DNA from: Streptomyces abikoensis
Lineage (GTDB): Bacteria; Actinomycetota; Actinomycetes; Streptomycetales; Streptomycetaceae
Direction of reading: 5' to 3'
Assembly (NCBI RefSeq): GCF_014648775.1
Contig: NZ_BMRT01000001.1
Coordinates: 868,001 to 932,000 of the forward strand
DNA: 64,000 nucleotides
The position numbers and the translations under genes are program-made. How positions within the stretch are numbered: position 1 is the first letter of the stretch; every line of letters begins with the position of its first letter. Below the pieces are notes generated by a model. The model ran no database searches, was not told the DNA's origin, and saw only the letters and a program-made list of their open reading frames with translations. Shown here piece by piece: positions 32,400 to 41,265 of this stretch.

Positions 32400-34037
32400 A
32401 TGAGTGCCACCCTCGTCGTCAAGGATCTCGCCGCCGGACACGGCGACCGCACGCTCTTCTCCGGGCTCGACCTCGTCGTCGCCCCCGGGGACGTCATCGG
32501 GCTCGTCGGGGCCAACGGGGCGGGGAAGTCCACCCTGCTGCGGATGCTCGCGGGCCTCACCGCGCCCGAGCACGGCACGCTGCGGCTCAGCCCGCCCACC
32601 GCGACCGTCGGTCACCTTCCGCAGGAGCCCGAACGGCGTGCGGGCGAGTCCGTGCGGGCGTTCCTCGCCCGCCGTACCGGGGTCGCCGCCGCTCAGGCCG
32701 CGCTCGACGCCGCCACCGAGGCGCTCGTCGAGGGCGCGCCCGGCGCGGACGACGCCTACTCCGTCGCGCTGGAGCGCTGGCTGGACCTGGGCGGCGCGGA
32801 CCTCGACGAGCGGGCCGAGGAGGTCACCGCCTCGCTCGGCCTGGGCATCGGCCTGGACCGGCCCATGACCGGCCTCTCCGGCGGGCAGGCCGCCCGCGCC
32901 GGCCTCGCGTCCCTGCTGCTCAGCCGCTACGACGTCTTCCTGCTCGACGAGCCCACCAACGACCTCGACCTGGACGGCCTGGAGCGGCTGGAGTCGTTCG
33001 TCACCGGCCTGCGCGCCGGCACGGTCCTGGTCAGCCACGACCGGGAGTTCCTGACCCGCACGGTGAACAAGGTCCTGGAGCTCGACCTCGCCCAGCAGCA
33101 GGTGAACCTCTACGGCGGTGGCTACGCGGCCTACCTGGAGGAGCGCGCGACCGCCCGCAGGCACGCCCGCGAGGCGTACGACGAGTACGCCGACACCAGG
33201 GCGGGGCTGGAGGCGCGGGCCCGCACCCAGCGGAACTGGATGGAGAAGGGCGTCCGCAACGCCCGCCGCAAGGCCACCGACAACGACAAGATCGGCCGCA
33301 AGCTGCGCGCCGAGTCGACCGAGAAGCAGGCCGCCAAGGCCCGCCAGACCGAGCGGCTCATCGAGCGGCTGGAGGTGGTGGAGGAGCCCCGCAAGGAGTG
33401 GGAGCTGCGGATGGAGATCGCCGCCGCGCCCCGCTCGGGCGCGGTCGTGGCGACGCTGCGCGGGGCGGTCGCCCGGCGCGGGCCGTTCGCCCTCGGTCCG
33501 GTGGACCTCCAGATCGACTGGGCCGACCGGGTCGCCATCACCGGCGCCAACGGCTCCGGGAAGTCCACGCTGCTCGCCGCCCTGCTCGGCCGGCTGCCCC
33601 TGGACGAGGGCGGCGCCGCGCTGGGCCCGGGGGTGGTCGTGGGCGAGGTGGACCAGGCGCGGGCGCTGTTCTTCGGCGAGGAGACGCTGCTGGCGGCGTT
33701 CGGCGCGGAGGTCCCGGAGCTCGCCCCGGCGGACGTCCGGACGCTGCTGGCCAAGTTCGGCCTCAAGGCCGAGCACGTGCTGCGCCCGGCCGTGACGCTC
33801 TCCCCGGGTGAGCGCACCCGCGCCGCGCTGGCCCTGCTGCAGGCGCGCGGGGTGAACCTGCTCGTCCTCGACGAGCCCACCAACCACCTCGACCTGCCGG
33901 CCATCGAACAGCTGGAGTCGGCGCTGGACTCGTACACCGGCACGCTGCTGCTGGTCACCCACGACCGCCGGATGCTGGACGCGGTCCACACCACGCGGCG
34001 GCTGGAGGTCGCGGACGGACGGGTGAGCGAACGCTGA
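32400..34037 (+). CDS. ABC-F family ATP-binding protein
   Basis: Cytosolic tandem ATPase of 545 residues without membrane segments, a ribosome-associated translation or antibiotic-protection factor. Two full nucleotide-binding domains are present: Walker A GANGAGKST with signature LSGGQAARAGL, and Walker A GANGSGKST with signature LSPGERTRAALAL. Each domain ends DEPTN-D/H-LDL. Between them is the charged P-site linker (RARTQRNWMEKGVRNARRKA), the ABC-F hallmark. The ATG follows a weak site. Whether it confers resistance cannot be decided from sequence alone. Confidence 0.9.
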   Translation: MSATLVVKDLAAGHGDRTLFSGLDLVVAPGDVIGLVGANGAGKSTLLRMLAGLTAPEHGTLRLSPPTATVGHLPQEPERRAGESVRAFLARRTGVAAAQAALDAATEALVEGAPGADDAYSVALERWLDLGGADLDERAEEVTASLGLGIGLDRPMTGLSGGQAARAGLASLLLSRYDVFLLDEPTNDLDLDGLERLESFVTGLRAGTVLVSHDREFLTRTVNKVLELDLAQQQVNLYGGGYAAYLEERATARRHAREAYDEYADTRAGLEARARTQRNWMEKGVRNARRKATDNDKIGRKLRAESTEKQAAKARQTERLIERLEVVEEPRKEWELRMEIAAAPRSGAVVATLRGAVARRGPFALGPVDLQIDWADRVAITGANGSGKSTLLAALLGRLPLDEGGAALGPGVVVGEVDQARALFFGEETLLAAFGAEVPELAPADVRTLLAKFGLKAEHVLRPAVTLSPGERTRAALALLQARGVNLLVLDEPTNHLDLPAIEQLESALDSYTGTLLLVTHDRRMLDAVHTTRRLEVADGRVSER

Positions 34038-34363
34038 GCGAACGCTGTCCTCGGGCTGTGGGAAAGCTGTGTGCTCGCTGGGCGAACGGGTGACGCCTCG
34101 CCCGAAAAGAAACCCAGCGGATGGCCAACACTTTCCCAAGAGATACCCAAGGCGTCAGTACTGTTTGACCATTGAATCAGCGGCAATACCCCGGGTACGC
34201 CAGTGATTTTGAAGTGCTGATGGGGTTACTCAGGGTCCGTTCGATTTACGGAACGTTGGGAACCGGCATACGAACCCCTCGTCGGCCGGTGTCGTCTGTG
34301 GGTGCGGACGTCTTCCGATGACGTCCGTAGTACCACCGACGTCGAATAGAGGCGTACCGACCG
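34038..34363 (+). promoter_or_regulatory. Upstream region of the Pls-type synthetase gene with ECF-like promoter
   Basis: A 326-bp gene-free stretch, less GC-rich than its surroundings. GGAAC at 34259-34263 is followed by exactly 16 bases and then CGTC at 34280-34283, the layout of ECF (for example SigE-type) promoters, giving a leader of about 75 bases before the ATG. A second GGAAC lies 9 bases upstream of the first. No open frame or riboswitch-like fold was recognised. Promoter assignment is inference. Confidence 0.4.
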
Positions 34364-37300
34364 ATGTCATCGACCCTCCCAGGACCCGCGCCCGTACCCA
34401 CGGGCGCCCCGGCGGACAGGGCGCGCTACCGGAGCGCCCCGCCGCATCCGGAGCGCACCCTGCTCGACGTGTTCGATTCCACCGTCGCCGCGCACCCCGA
34501 CGCCCTCGCCCTGGACACCGGCAGCGAGACCCTGACCTACCGGGCGCTGGCCGCCGAGGTCGCCGCCCGCGCCGACCGGCTGCGCCGGGCCGGCGCCGGG
34601 CCGGGCGACCGGATCGGCGTCCGCGTGCCCTCGGGCACCGCCGAGCTGTACCTGGCGATCCTCGCCGTCCTCCGCTGCGGCGCCGCCTACGTGCCCGTCG
34701 ACGCCGACGACCCCGACGAGCGGGCCGCCACCGTCTTCCGCGAGGCCGGGGTCTGCCTGGTCATCACCGCCGACACCCTGCTGCCGGGCCCCGCCCCAGC
34801 CACCGGCCCGGGCCGTCCGCCGCTGCCCGACGACGACGCCTGGATCATCTTCACCTCCGGCTCCACGGGCGCGCCCAAGGGCGTCGCGGTCAGCCACCGC
34901 AGCGCCGCCGCCTTCGCCGACGCCGAGGCCGGTCTCTTCCTCAAGGACTGCCCGCTCGGCCCCGGCGACCGCGTGCTGGCCGGGCTGTCCGTGGCCTTCG
35001 ACGCCTCCTGCGAGGAGATGTGGCTGGCCTGGCGGCACGGCGCCTGCCTGGTGCCCGCCCCCCGCTCCCTCGTCCGCGCCGGCCACGAGCTCGGCCCCTG
35101 GCTCGTCGAGCGCGGCATCACCGTCGTCTCCACCGTGCCCACGCTCGCCGCGCTGTGGCCGCCGGAGTCCCTGGACCGGGTGCGGCTGCTGATCGTCGGC
35201 GGCGAGGCCTGCCCCGCCGAGCTCGTCGACCGCTTCGCCGTGCCCGGCCGCGAGATGTGGAACACCTACGGACCCACCGAGACCACCGTCGTCGCCTGCG
35301 CGGCCCGGATGCACCCCGGCGAGCCCGTGCGCATCGGACTGCCCCTGGACGGCTGGGAGCTGGCCGTCGTCGACGCGGCGGGCGAGCCCGTGCCCTGGGG
35401 CGCCGAGGGCGAGCTGGTCGTCGCCGGCGTCGGCGTCGCCCGCTACCTCGACCCCGTCAAGGACGCCGACCGCTACCGCCCGTCGGCCGCCCTCGCGACC
35501 CCCCGCGCCTACCGCACCGGCGACCTCGTGCGGGCCGACCCCGAGGGCCTGGTCTTCGCCGGGCGCGCCGACGACCAGATCAAGATCGGCGGACGGCGGC
35601 TGGAGCTCGGCGAGATCGACGCCGCGCTCAGCGCCCTGCCCGGCGTGCTGGGCGCCGCCGCGGCCGTCCGCACCACCCCGGCCGGCGGCAAGTTGCTCGC
35701 CGGATATGTGGTGCCCGGCCCGGAGTACGACCGCGAGCTGGCGAGAAAGCTGCTGGCGGAACGGTTGCCCGCCGCGCTGGTGCCCGTCCTGGGCGAGGTC
35801 GCCGAGCTGCCCACCCGCACCTCCGGGAAGGTCGACCGCGACGCCCTGCCCTGGCCGCTGCCCACCGCCGGTGACGGCGACGCGGAGGGCGGGCCGCTCA
35901 CAGGGACCGCCGCCCGGCTCGCCGACCTGTGGGAGGAGCTCCTCGGCACCCGGCCCTCCGCCGGCTCCGACTTCGTCTCCCTGGGCGGCACCAGCCTGGC
36001 CGCCGCGAAGATGGCCTCCGCGCTGCGCGAGCACTACCCCGGCGTCTCCGTCGCCGCCCTCTACCGCCACCCCGTGCTCCGCGACATGGCCGCCCACCTC
36101 GACTCCCTCGCCCCGCAGGAGGCCGTGCGGCGCGAGGTCCGGCCCGTGCGCCGCCGCATGGGCGCGGCCCAGATCGTGGTGCAGACCGCGCTGTTCGGCG
36201 TGGCCGGGCTGCGCGGGCTCGTCGGGCTGGCCGCCGCCGACAACGTCCTGGGGCTGCTGGCCCCCGAGTCCTGGGCCCCCCACACCTCCTGGTGGCTGGT
36301 GGTCGCCGGATGGCTGATCCTCTTCAGCGCCCCGTCCCGCTTCCTGCTGGGCGCGGCCGCCGCACGCGTGCTCACCCGGGGCATCACCCCGGGCGCGTAT
36401 CCGCGCGGCGGCCGGGTCCACCTCCGGCTGTGGGCCGCCGAACGCACCGTCGCCGCCTTCGGCGTCCCCGCCCTGCTCGGCACGCCCTGGGCCACGTGGT
36501 ACGCCCGCGCCCTGGGCTGCGCGGCGGGCCGGAACGTCTCCCTCCACGCCATGCCGCCGGTCACGGGCCTCGCCGAGTTCGGCGACGGCTGCGGCGTCGA
36601 GCCGGAGGCCGACCTCGCGGGCTGGTGGCTCGACGGCGAGACGCTGCGCATCGGCGCGCTCTCCGTCGGCGCCGGCGCCCGTGTCGGCCACCGCACCATG
36701 CTGATGCCGGGCGCCTCCCTCGGCGCGGGCGCCACCCTCGAAGGCGGCGGCTGCCTCGACGGCCACATCCCGCCCGGCCAGACCTGGGAGGGCTCCCCGG
36801 CCCGCCCGGTGGCGGGGTCGCCTGCCGCTGGGCTCACGGACGCGGGGGCGGACGCCGGGGCGCCCGCTGCCGGGCGCGCGAACTCCTGGACGCCGCAGGG
36901 CGCCACGCGCCCCGCCGGGGCGCCGGCCCTGGACGTGTCCTACGCGGGGACGGGTCACGGTGCCCCGTACGGCGCCGGCGGTCCGGCCGACGGCCACGCG
37001 TTCCCCGGCGGGAGCCCGTCCGTCGCCGCCGGGTCCCACCCCACGCGGAGCGCTCACATCCCGGGGGCGCGGCGCCCCGGCGACGCCGGGCGCGGCGCCC
37101 GGCCCGCCGCGCGGCACCGCCGCTCGCGCCGGTGGTCCCTCGCCTACGCGCTGTCGCTGGCCGGGATGCCACTGCTGCCGCTGCTGGCCTCGCTGCCCGC
37201 GCTCGTCGGCTCGTACTACCTGATCAAGGGCTGCGCCACGCTGACCACCGCCGGGCTGTGGCTGCTGGCCGCCGTCCCCGCGTTCACCTTCGTCACCACC

Positions 37301-38530
37301 GTCTGCTGGATGCTGCTCCTCGCCCTGGTCGTCCGGATCCTCGGCCGTGGCATCACCCCGGGCAGCCACCCCGCCGACGGCGGCGTCGCCTGGCGGGTCT
37401 GGGTCGTCACCCGGCTCCTCGACGGTGCCCGCGGCAGCCTCTTCCCGCTCTACGCGAGCCTGGCCACCCCCGGCTGGCTGCGGCTGCTGGGCGCGCGGAT
37501 CGGCCGGCGGGCCGAGATCTCCACGGTGCTGCCGCTGCCGTCGCTGCTCACCGTCGACGAGGGCGCGTTCCTCGCGGACGACACCCTCGTCGCCCCGTTC
37601 GAGCTCCACGCGGGCCGGATGCGGCTGGGCCACGTCCGCATCGGGCGCCGGGCGTTCGTCGGCAACTCCGGCATCGTCGGCCCCGGCCGTGACGTCCCCG
37701 ACCACGGGCTGATCGGTGTGCTGTCCGACGCCCCCGCGCACAGCGAGCCCGGCAGCTCCTGGCTGGGCCGCCCCGCGATGCCGCTGCCGCGCGTCGCGTC
37801 CGCCGGGGACAGCGGTCGCACCTTCGAGCCGCCCCGGCGGCTGATGGCGGCCCGCGCGGCCGTCGAACTGTGCCGGGTGCTGCCGCTGATGTGCGGCCTC
37901 GCGCTCGCCGAGGCCGTGCTGCTGATCGAGCAGGACGCCCTGGACGACCACGGCCTCGGCTTCGCCGCGCTCGTCGCCCCGCCGCTGCTGCTGGCCGCCG
38001 GCGTCGTGGCCGCGCTCACCGCGACCGCCGCCAAGTGGCTGCTCATGGGCCGTTTCAAGGCCGGGGAGCACCCCCTGTGGAGCTCCTTCGTCTGGCGCAA
38101 CGAGCTCTACGACACCTTCGTGGAGTCCCTCGCCGTGCCGTGGCTGGCCGGTCCCTTCACCGGCACGCCGGTCCTCAACTGGTGGCTGCGCAGCCTCGGC
38201 GTGCGCGTCGGGCGCGGCGTGTGGTGCGACACCCACTGGCTGCCGGAGACCGATCTGATCTCCCTCGGCGACGGCGCCACCGTCAACCGCGGCTGCGTCC
38301 TGCAGACGCACCTGTTCCACGACCGGATCATGCGCATGGACCGCGTCGAGCTCGGCGCGGGCGCCTCGCTCGGCCCGCACGGCATCGTGCTGCCGGGCAG
38401 CACGGTCGGCGAGCACGCCGCCATCGGCCCGTCCTCCCTCGTCATGCGGGGCGAGACGGTGCCCGCCGGGACCCACTGGGCGGGCAACCCCATCGCCGGG
38501 GCGGAGCCCCGACTCGTGGGCTCGGCATGA
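34364..38530 (+). CDS. Pls/PosA-family single-module non-ribosomal peptide synthetase
   Basis: Membrane-bound NRPS of 1388 residues of the epsilon-poly-L-lysine synthetase type, which makes homopolymers of an amino acid. Adenylation domain: IIFTSGSTGAPKGVAVSH (residue 161 on), FDASCEEMWLAW, NTYGPTETTV (300), GRADDQIKIGGRRLELGEID (about 400) and TSGKVDRDALPWPLP. The carrier domain has the phosphopantetheine Ser544 in LGGTSLAAAK. There is no condensation or thioesterase domain. Instead come about six membrane helices with three hexapeptide-repeat domains (for example GASLGAGATLEGGG), as in Pls. An Ala/Gly/Pro-rich linker of about 105 residues near 815-920 separates the first and second. The stop overlaps the M1 peptidase start. 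Substrate not proven. Confidence 0.93.
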   Translation: MSSTLPGPAPVPTGAPADRARYRSAPPHPERTLLDVFDSTVAAHPDALALDTGSETLTYRALAAEVAARADRLRRAGAGPGDRIGVRVPSGTAELYLAILAVLRCGAAYVPVDADDPDERAATVFREAGVCLVITADTLLPGPAPATGPGRPPLPDDDAWIIFTSGSTGAPKGVAVSHRSAAAFADAEAGLFLKDCPLGPGDRVLAGLSVAFDASCEEMWLAWRHGACLVPAPRSLVRAGHELGPWLVERGITVVSTVPTLAALWPPESLDRVRLLIVGGEACPAELVDRFAVPGREMWNTYGPTETTVVACAARMHPGEPVRIGLPLDGWELAVVDAAGEPVPWGAEGELVVAGVGVARYLDPVKDADRYRPSAALATPRAYRTGDLVRADPEGLVFAGRADDQIKIGGRRLELGEIDAALSALPGVLGAAAAVRTTPAGGKLLAGYVVPGPEYDRELARKLLAERLPAALVPVLGEVAELPTRTSGKVDRDALPWPLPTAGDGDAEGGPLTGTAARLADLWEELLGTRPSAGSDFVSLGGTSLAAAKMASALREHYPGVSVAALYRHPVLRDMAAHLDSLAPQEAVRREVRPVRRRMGAAQIVVQTALFGVAGLRGLVGLAAADNVLGLLAPESWAPHTSWWLVVAGWLILFSAPSRFLLGAAAARVLTRGITPGAYPRGGRVHLRLWAAERTVAAFGVPALLGTPWATWYARALGCAAGRNVSLHAMPPVTGLAEFGDGCGVEPEADLAGWWLDGETLRIGALSVGAGARVGHRTMLMPGASLGAGATLEGGGCLDGHIPPGQTWEGSPARPVAGSPAAGLTDAGADAGAPAAGRANSWTPQGATRPAGAPALDVSYAGTGHGAPYGAGGPADGHAFPGGSPSVAAGSHPTRSAHIPGARRPGDAGRGARPAARHRRSRRWSLAYALSLAGMPLLPLLASLPALVGSYYLIKGCATLTTAGLWLLAAVPAFTFVTTVCWMLLLALVVRILGRGITPGSHPADGGVAWRVWVVTRLLDGARGSLFPLYASLATPGWLRLLGARIGRRAEISTVLPLPSLLTVDEGAFLADDTLVAPFELHAGRMRLGHVRIGRRAFVGNSGIVGPGRDVPDHGLIGVLSDAPAHSEPGSSWLGRPAMPLPRVASAGDSGRTFEPPRRLMAARAAVELCRVLPLMCGLALAEAVLLIEQDALDDHGLGFAALVAPPLLLAAGVVAALTATAAKWLLMGRFKAGEHPLWSSFVWRNELYDTFVESLAVPWLAGPFTGTPVLNWWLRSLGVRVGRGVWCDTHWLPETDLISLGDGATVNRGCVLQTHLFHDRIMRMDRVELGAGASLGPHGIVLPGSTVGEHAAIGPSSLVMRGETVPAGTHWAGNPIAGAEPRLVGSA

Positions 38531-39933
38531 GCCTCCGGGACCGCTTCGCGTGCAGCCGCCGCGGCCTCCTCACGGCCGCGGCGGCCCTCCCGCTGGGCGC
38601 CGCCGTGCTCTGCGCCGGCGGCGACAGCCGCCGCGCGGCCGCCGTGCCGGGCTACTTCCCCCGGCACGGCTCCCACGGCCACCGCACCCTCGCCTACGAC
38701 CTGCGGCTCGGCTACGACCCCGGCCGGGCCTGGCTGGACGGCCACGCCCGGATCCACGCCGTCTCCAACGACCGTACGCGCGTGGTGGCGCTGGACCTGG
38801 CCCGGCTGGCGGTGCGCTCGGCGCACCTCGACGGGGAGCCCGTCGCCGTCCACCGCCGCGACGGCAAGCTCCTCCTCACCACCGCCCGGACCCTCGCGCC
38901 CGGGCAGCCGTTCGTCCTCGACGTCCGCTACGGGGGCCGGCCGAAGCCCGTCACCACACCGTTCGGCGGCGTCGGCTGGGACCGCACCGGGGACGACCAC
39001 GACGGGACGCTCGTCGCCTCCCAGCCCGTGGGCGCCCCCTCCTGGTTCCCGTGCAACGACCGCCCCGACGACAAGGCCGCCTACACCTTCACCGTCACCG
39101 TGCCCAAGGGCCACCAGGCCCTGGCCAACGGCACGCTGCGCGAGCACGTGCCCGTCGGTGACGGCTCCAGGGAGCGCTGGACGTACCACCACCCCGGCCC
39201 CATGTCCTCCTACCTCGCCGCCCTCTACACCGGCCGCTTCACCCACGAGGAGCGCGGCGGGGTGCGCAACGCCTACCCGCCGCACCTCGCCGAGCGGGCC
39301 CGTCACGACCTGGCCCGCCAGCCGGAGATGCTGCGCGCCTTCGCCGGGCTCTTCGGCGACTACCCCTTCGAGTCCTACGGGGCGGTCGTCGTCGACGCGG
39401 AGCTGGCGGCGCCGGTGGAGAACCAGACGCTGTCGGTCTTCGGCGGCAACCACATGGACGGGCGGCGCGGCTGGGAGACGCTCGTGGCCCACGAGATCGC
39501 CCACCAGTGGTACGGCAACAGCGTCGGCCTGGCCGACTGGCGGCACATCTGGCTCAACGAGGGTTTCGCCACGTACGCGGAGTGGCTGTGGTCGGAACAC
39601 CTCGACGAGGACGACGCCGACACCCTCGCCCGCCAGGCGTGGCAGGACCTCTCGGGCCGCCGGCAGAACCTCCGCATCGCCGACCCCGGCCGGCGCAGCC
39701 TCTTCGACGACCGGGTGTACGTCCGGGGGGCGTGCACGCTCCACGCGCTGCGGCTGGCCGTGGGGGACGACGACTTCTTCCGCGTCCTGCGCACCTGGCA
39801 CGACGCCCACCGGGGAGGCAGCGCGGACACCCCGGCCTTCCTCGCCCACGCCGGGAAGGTGACGGGTGGTGATGTGGCGACGGTCCTCCACCCCTGGCTC
39901 TACGACAAGCGCCTGCCGGACTTCCCGGCGTGA
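38527..39933 (+). CDS. TAT-exported M1-family aminopeptidase, possible polymer-degrading partner
   Basis: Zinc metallopeptidase of 468 residues. The signal peptide is twin-arginine type (CSRRGLLTAAAALPLGAAVL). The zinc site is perfect: HEIAH at residues 322-326 and the third ligand Glu345 in LNEGFATYAEW, the HExxH-18-E spacing. The substrate-recognition segment reads ELAAPVENQTLSVFG in place of the canonical GAMEN. The ATG overlaps the synthetase stop (ATGA). In epsilon-polylysine producers the degrading enzyme Pld is an M1-type aminopeptidase, so this one may trim or detoxify the product of the neighbouring synthetase. That role is inferred. Confidence 0.9.
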   Translation: MSLRDRFACSRRGLLTAAAALPLGAAVLCAGGDSRRAAAVPGYFPRHGSHGHRTLAYDLRLGYDPGRAWLDGHARIHAVSNDRTRVVALDLARLAVRSAHLDGEPVAVHRRDGKLLLTTARTLAPGQPFVLDVRYGGRPKPVTTPFGGVGWDRTGDDHDGTLVASQPVGAPSWFPCNDRPDDKAAYTFTVTVPKGHQALANGTLREHVPVGDGSRERWTYHHPGPMSSYLAALYTGRFTHEERGGVRNAYPPHLAERARHDLARQPEMLRAFAGLFGDYPFESYGAVVVDAELAAPVENQTLSVFGGNHMDGRRGWETLVAHEIAHQWYGNSVGLADWRHIWLNEGFATYAEWLWSEHLDEDDADTLARQAWQDLSGRRQNLRIADPGRRSLFDDRVYVRGACTLHALRLAVGDDDFFRVLRTWHDAHRGGSADTPAFLAHAGKVTGGDVATVLHPWLYDKRLPDFPA

Positions 39934-39993
39934 GCGCCACGGGATCGGAGATCATCTACCTCACAGATCCCAGCGACCCCGGAGGCACCACCC

Positions 39994-40374
39994 ATGCCCG
40001 CCCTCGAACCCGCCCTCGAAATCCGCGGCAGTGTCCGCGCGTTCGCCCTCTCCCTCCCCGGCGCCTTCGAGGACTTCCCCTGGGACGAGAGCGCGGTCGT
40101 CAAGGTCAACAAGAAGATCTTCGTCTTCCTCGGCGCCGAGGGGGACACCGGATCCGCCGCGATCTCCCTCAAGCTCATGGACGAGGCGTCCCACGGCCAC
40201 GCCCTCACCGTCCCCGGCGCCGCGCCCACGGGCTACGGGCTGGGCCGCTCGGGCTGGGTGACCGTCCCGCTGACCGGCACCGGCGTGCCCGTCGAGCTGC
40301 TGTGCGACTGGGTGGAGGAGAGCTACCGGACGATCGCCCCCAAGCGGCTGGTCGCCCAACTCGACGCGGGCTGA
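39994..40374 (+). CDS. MmcQ/YjbR family protein
   Basis: Small cytosolic protein of 126 residues of the MmcQ/YjbR (DUF419) family, recognised from RAFALSLPGAFEDFPWDES, then VNKKIFVFLGAEG and the C-terminal LCDWVEESYRTIAPKRL. The fold binds DNA in some members, but the function is not established. GGAGG lies 8 bases upstream of the ATG. It is 60 bp after the M1 peptidase gene on the same strand, and a short hairpin follows, so it may end the synthetase transcript. Confidence 0.87.
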   Translation: MPALEPALEIRGSVRAFALSLPGAFEDFPWDESAVVKVNKKIFVFLGAEGDTGSAAISLKLMDEASHGHALTVPGAAPTGYGLGRSGWVTVPLTGTGVPVELLCDWVEESYRTIAPKRLVAQLDAG

Positions 40375-40400
40375 CGCCGGGGTGACGGGAGAAGGAGCCG

Positions 40401-40428
40401 GCGGGCCGTGTCGGTGCGAGCGGCCCGC
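40401..40428 (+). terminator. Short hairpin between MmcQ-like and IclR genes
   Basis: GCGGGCCG at 40401-40408 pairs with CGGCCCGC at 40421-40428 around a 12-base loop, 26 bp past the MmcQ/YjbR stop. No T-tract follows. It lies just before the IclR ribosome site, so it could also affect IclR translation. Confidence 0.4.
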
Positions 40429-40458
40429 GACGCGGAAGAAGGACGAGGTGGGGGCGGG

Positions 40459-41196
40459 ATGAGCGAGCACGGCCGACGACGGCGTCACCGTACGGTGGAC
40501 CGGGTCGCGTGGATCCTGGAGGCCGCCGCCCGGGCACCGGGCGGGGTGACCGTGGCCGAGTTGGCACGGACGCTGGAGGCGCCGGCGAGTTCGGTGCAGG
40601 ATCTGGTCAACGGCCTTGTGGCGACGGGTTTCCTGCTGGAACAGCACCGGCGCTTCCGGCTCGGGCCCGCCCCGCACGTCCTCAACCTCATCGCCGGGCG
40701 GGTGGTCCCGCGGATCGGCCAGGCCGAACTCGACGAACTGAGCCGTGTCGCGGGCACCCCGGTGCTGCTCACGGTGCGGGTCGGGCTCGACGCCGTACAC
40801 CTCGCGCGCGGGGGCGAGGACGAGATCCCCCGCCTCGTGCCGCTCGCCGACGAGCACGTCGCCCGGCCGCTGCTGCGTACCGCCGCGGGTCGGCTGCTGC
40901 TGGCCCTCACCGACGAGGTGGAGCGCCGCGGGCTGCTCGACGAGCTCGCCCGCCACGACCCCGAGGCGGTCGCCGAGTTCCGCTCCGCCCTGCCGGCGAT
41001 CCGCGCGTCACGGATCAGCCGCAGCGAGGGACTGGCCGACCCCGAGGTCAGCGCACTCGCGATCCCTGTCACCGAGGGCGCCGCCGTCACGGGAGCACTC
41101 GTCCTGACGCACCGGCGTCGCGGCCGCTCGGAGCGGCTGTTCCTGGACCGGGCGGCGGCCCGGCTCCTCGCGCACATCCAGGAGAGGCGGATGTGA
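40459..41196 (+). CDS. IclR-family transcriptional regulator
   Basis: Regulator of 245 residues. The N-terminal winged helix (HRTVDRVAWILEAAARAPGG, VTVAELARTLEAPASSVQDL) is followed by the IclR effector-binding domain (TPVLLTVRVGLDAVHLARGG and LRTAAGRLLLALTD). GAGGTGGGGGCGGG precedes the chosen ATG. A perfect 22-bp palindrome starts 10 bp after its stop and 59 bp before the CoA-transferase gene. The likely role is control of the downstream acyl-CoA catabolic genes in response to an aromatic or acyl intermediate; the effector is unknown. Confidence 0.9.
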   Translation: MSEHGRRRRHRTVDRVAWILEAAARAPGGVTVAELARTLEAPASSVQDLVNGLVATGFLLEQHRRFRLGPAPHVLNLIAGRVVPRIGQAELDELSRVAGTPVLLTVRVGLDAVHLARGGEDEIPRLVPLADEHVARPLLRTAAGRLLLALTDEVERRGLLDELARHDPEAVAEFRSALPAIRASRISRSEGLADPEVSALAIPVTEGAAVTGALVLTHRRRGRSERLFLDRAAARLLAHIQERRM

Positions 41197-41206
41197 CGTC
41201 CGCACC

Positions 41207-41228
41207 GATTCACGGATATCCGTGAATC
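41207..41228. promoter_or_regulatory. Perfect 22-bp palindrome, probable IclR operator
   Basis: The half-site GATTCACGGAT is followed directly by its exact reverse complement, giving a 22-bp dyad with no spacer. It lies in the 69-bp gap between the IclR gene and the first CoA-transferase gene. Position and symmetry suggest the regulator's binding site over the promoter of the catabolic operon. Confidence 0.7.
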
Positions 41229-41265
41229 CGGGTGCTCGCGCGGTGCCGGGAACGAGCATCCCGGC

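Noticed and set aside
34367..38476. A 1369-codon open frame antisense to the entire Pls-type synthetase gene
   Set aside because: It mirrors the sense gene, gives Gly/Ala/Arg-rich protein without any motif, and is explained by the scarcity of stops in very GC-rich DNA.
34364..38530. Calling the synthetase a proven epsilon-poly-L-lysine synthetase
   Set aside because: Domain layout fits, but monomer choice depends on pocket residues I cannot score reliably by eye; several Pls relatives make other polymers.
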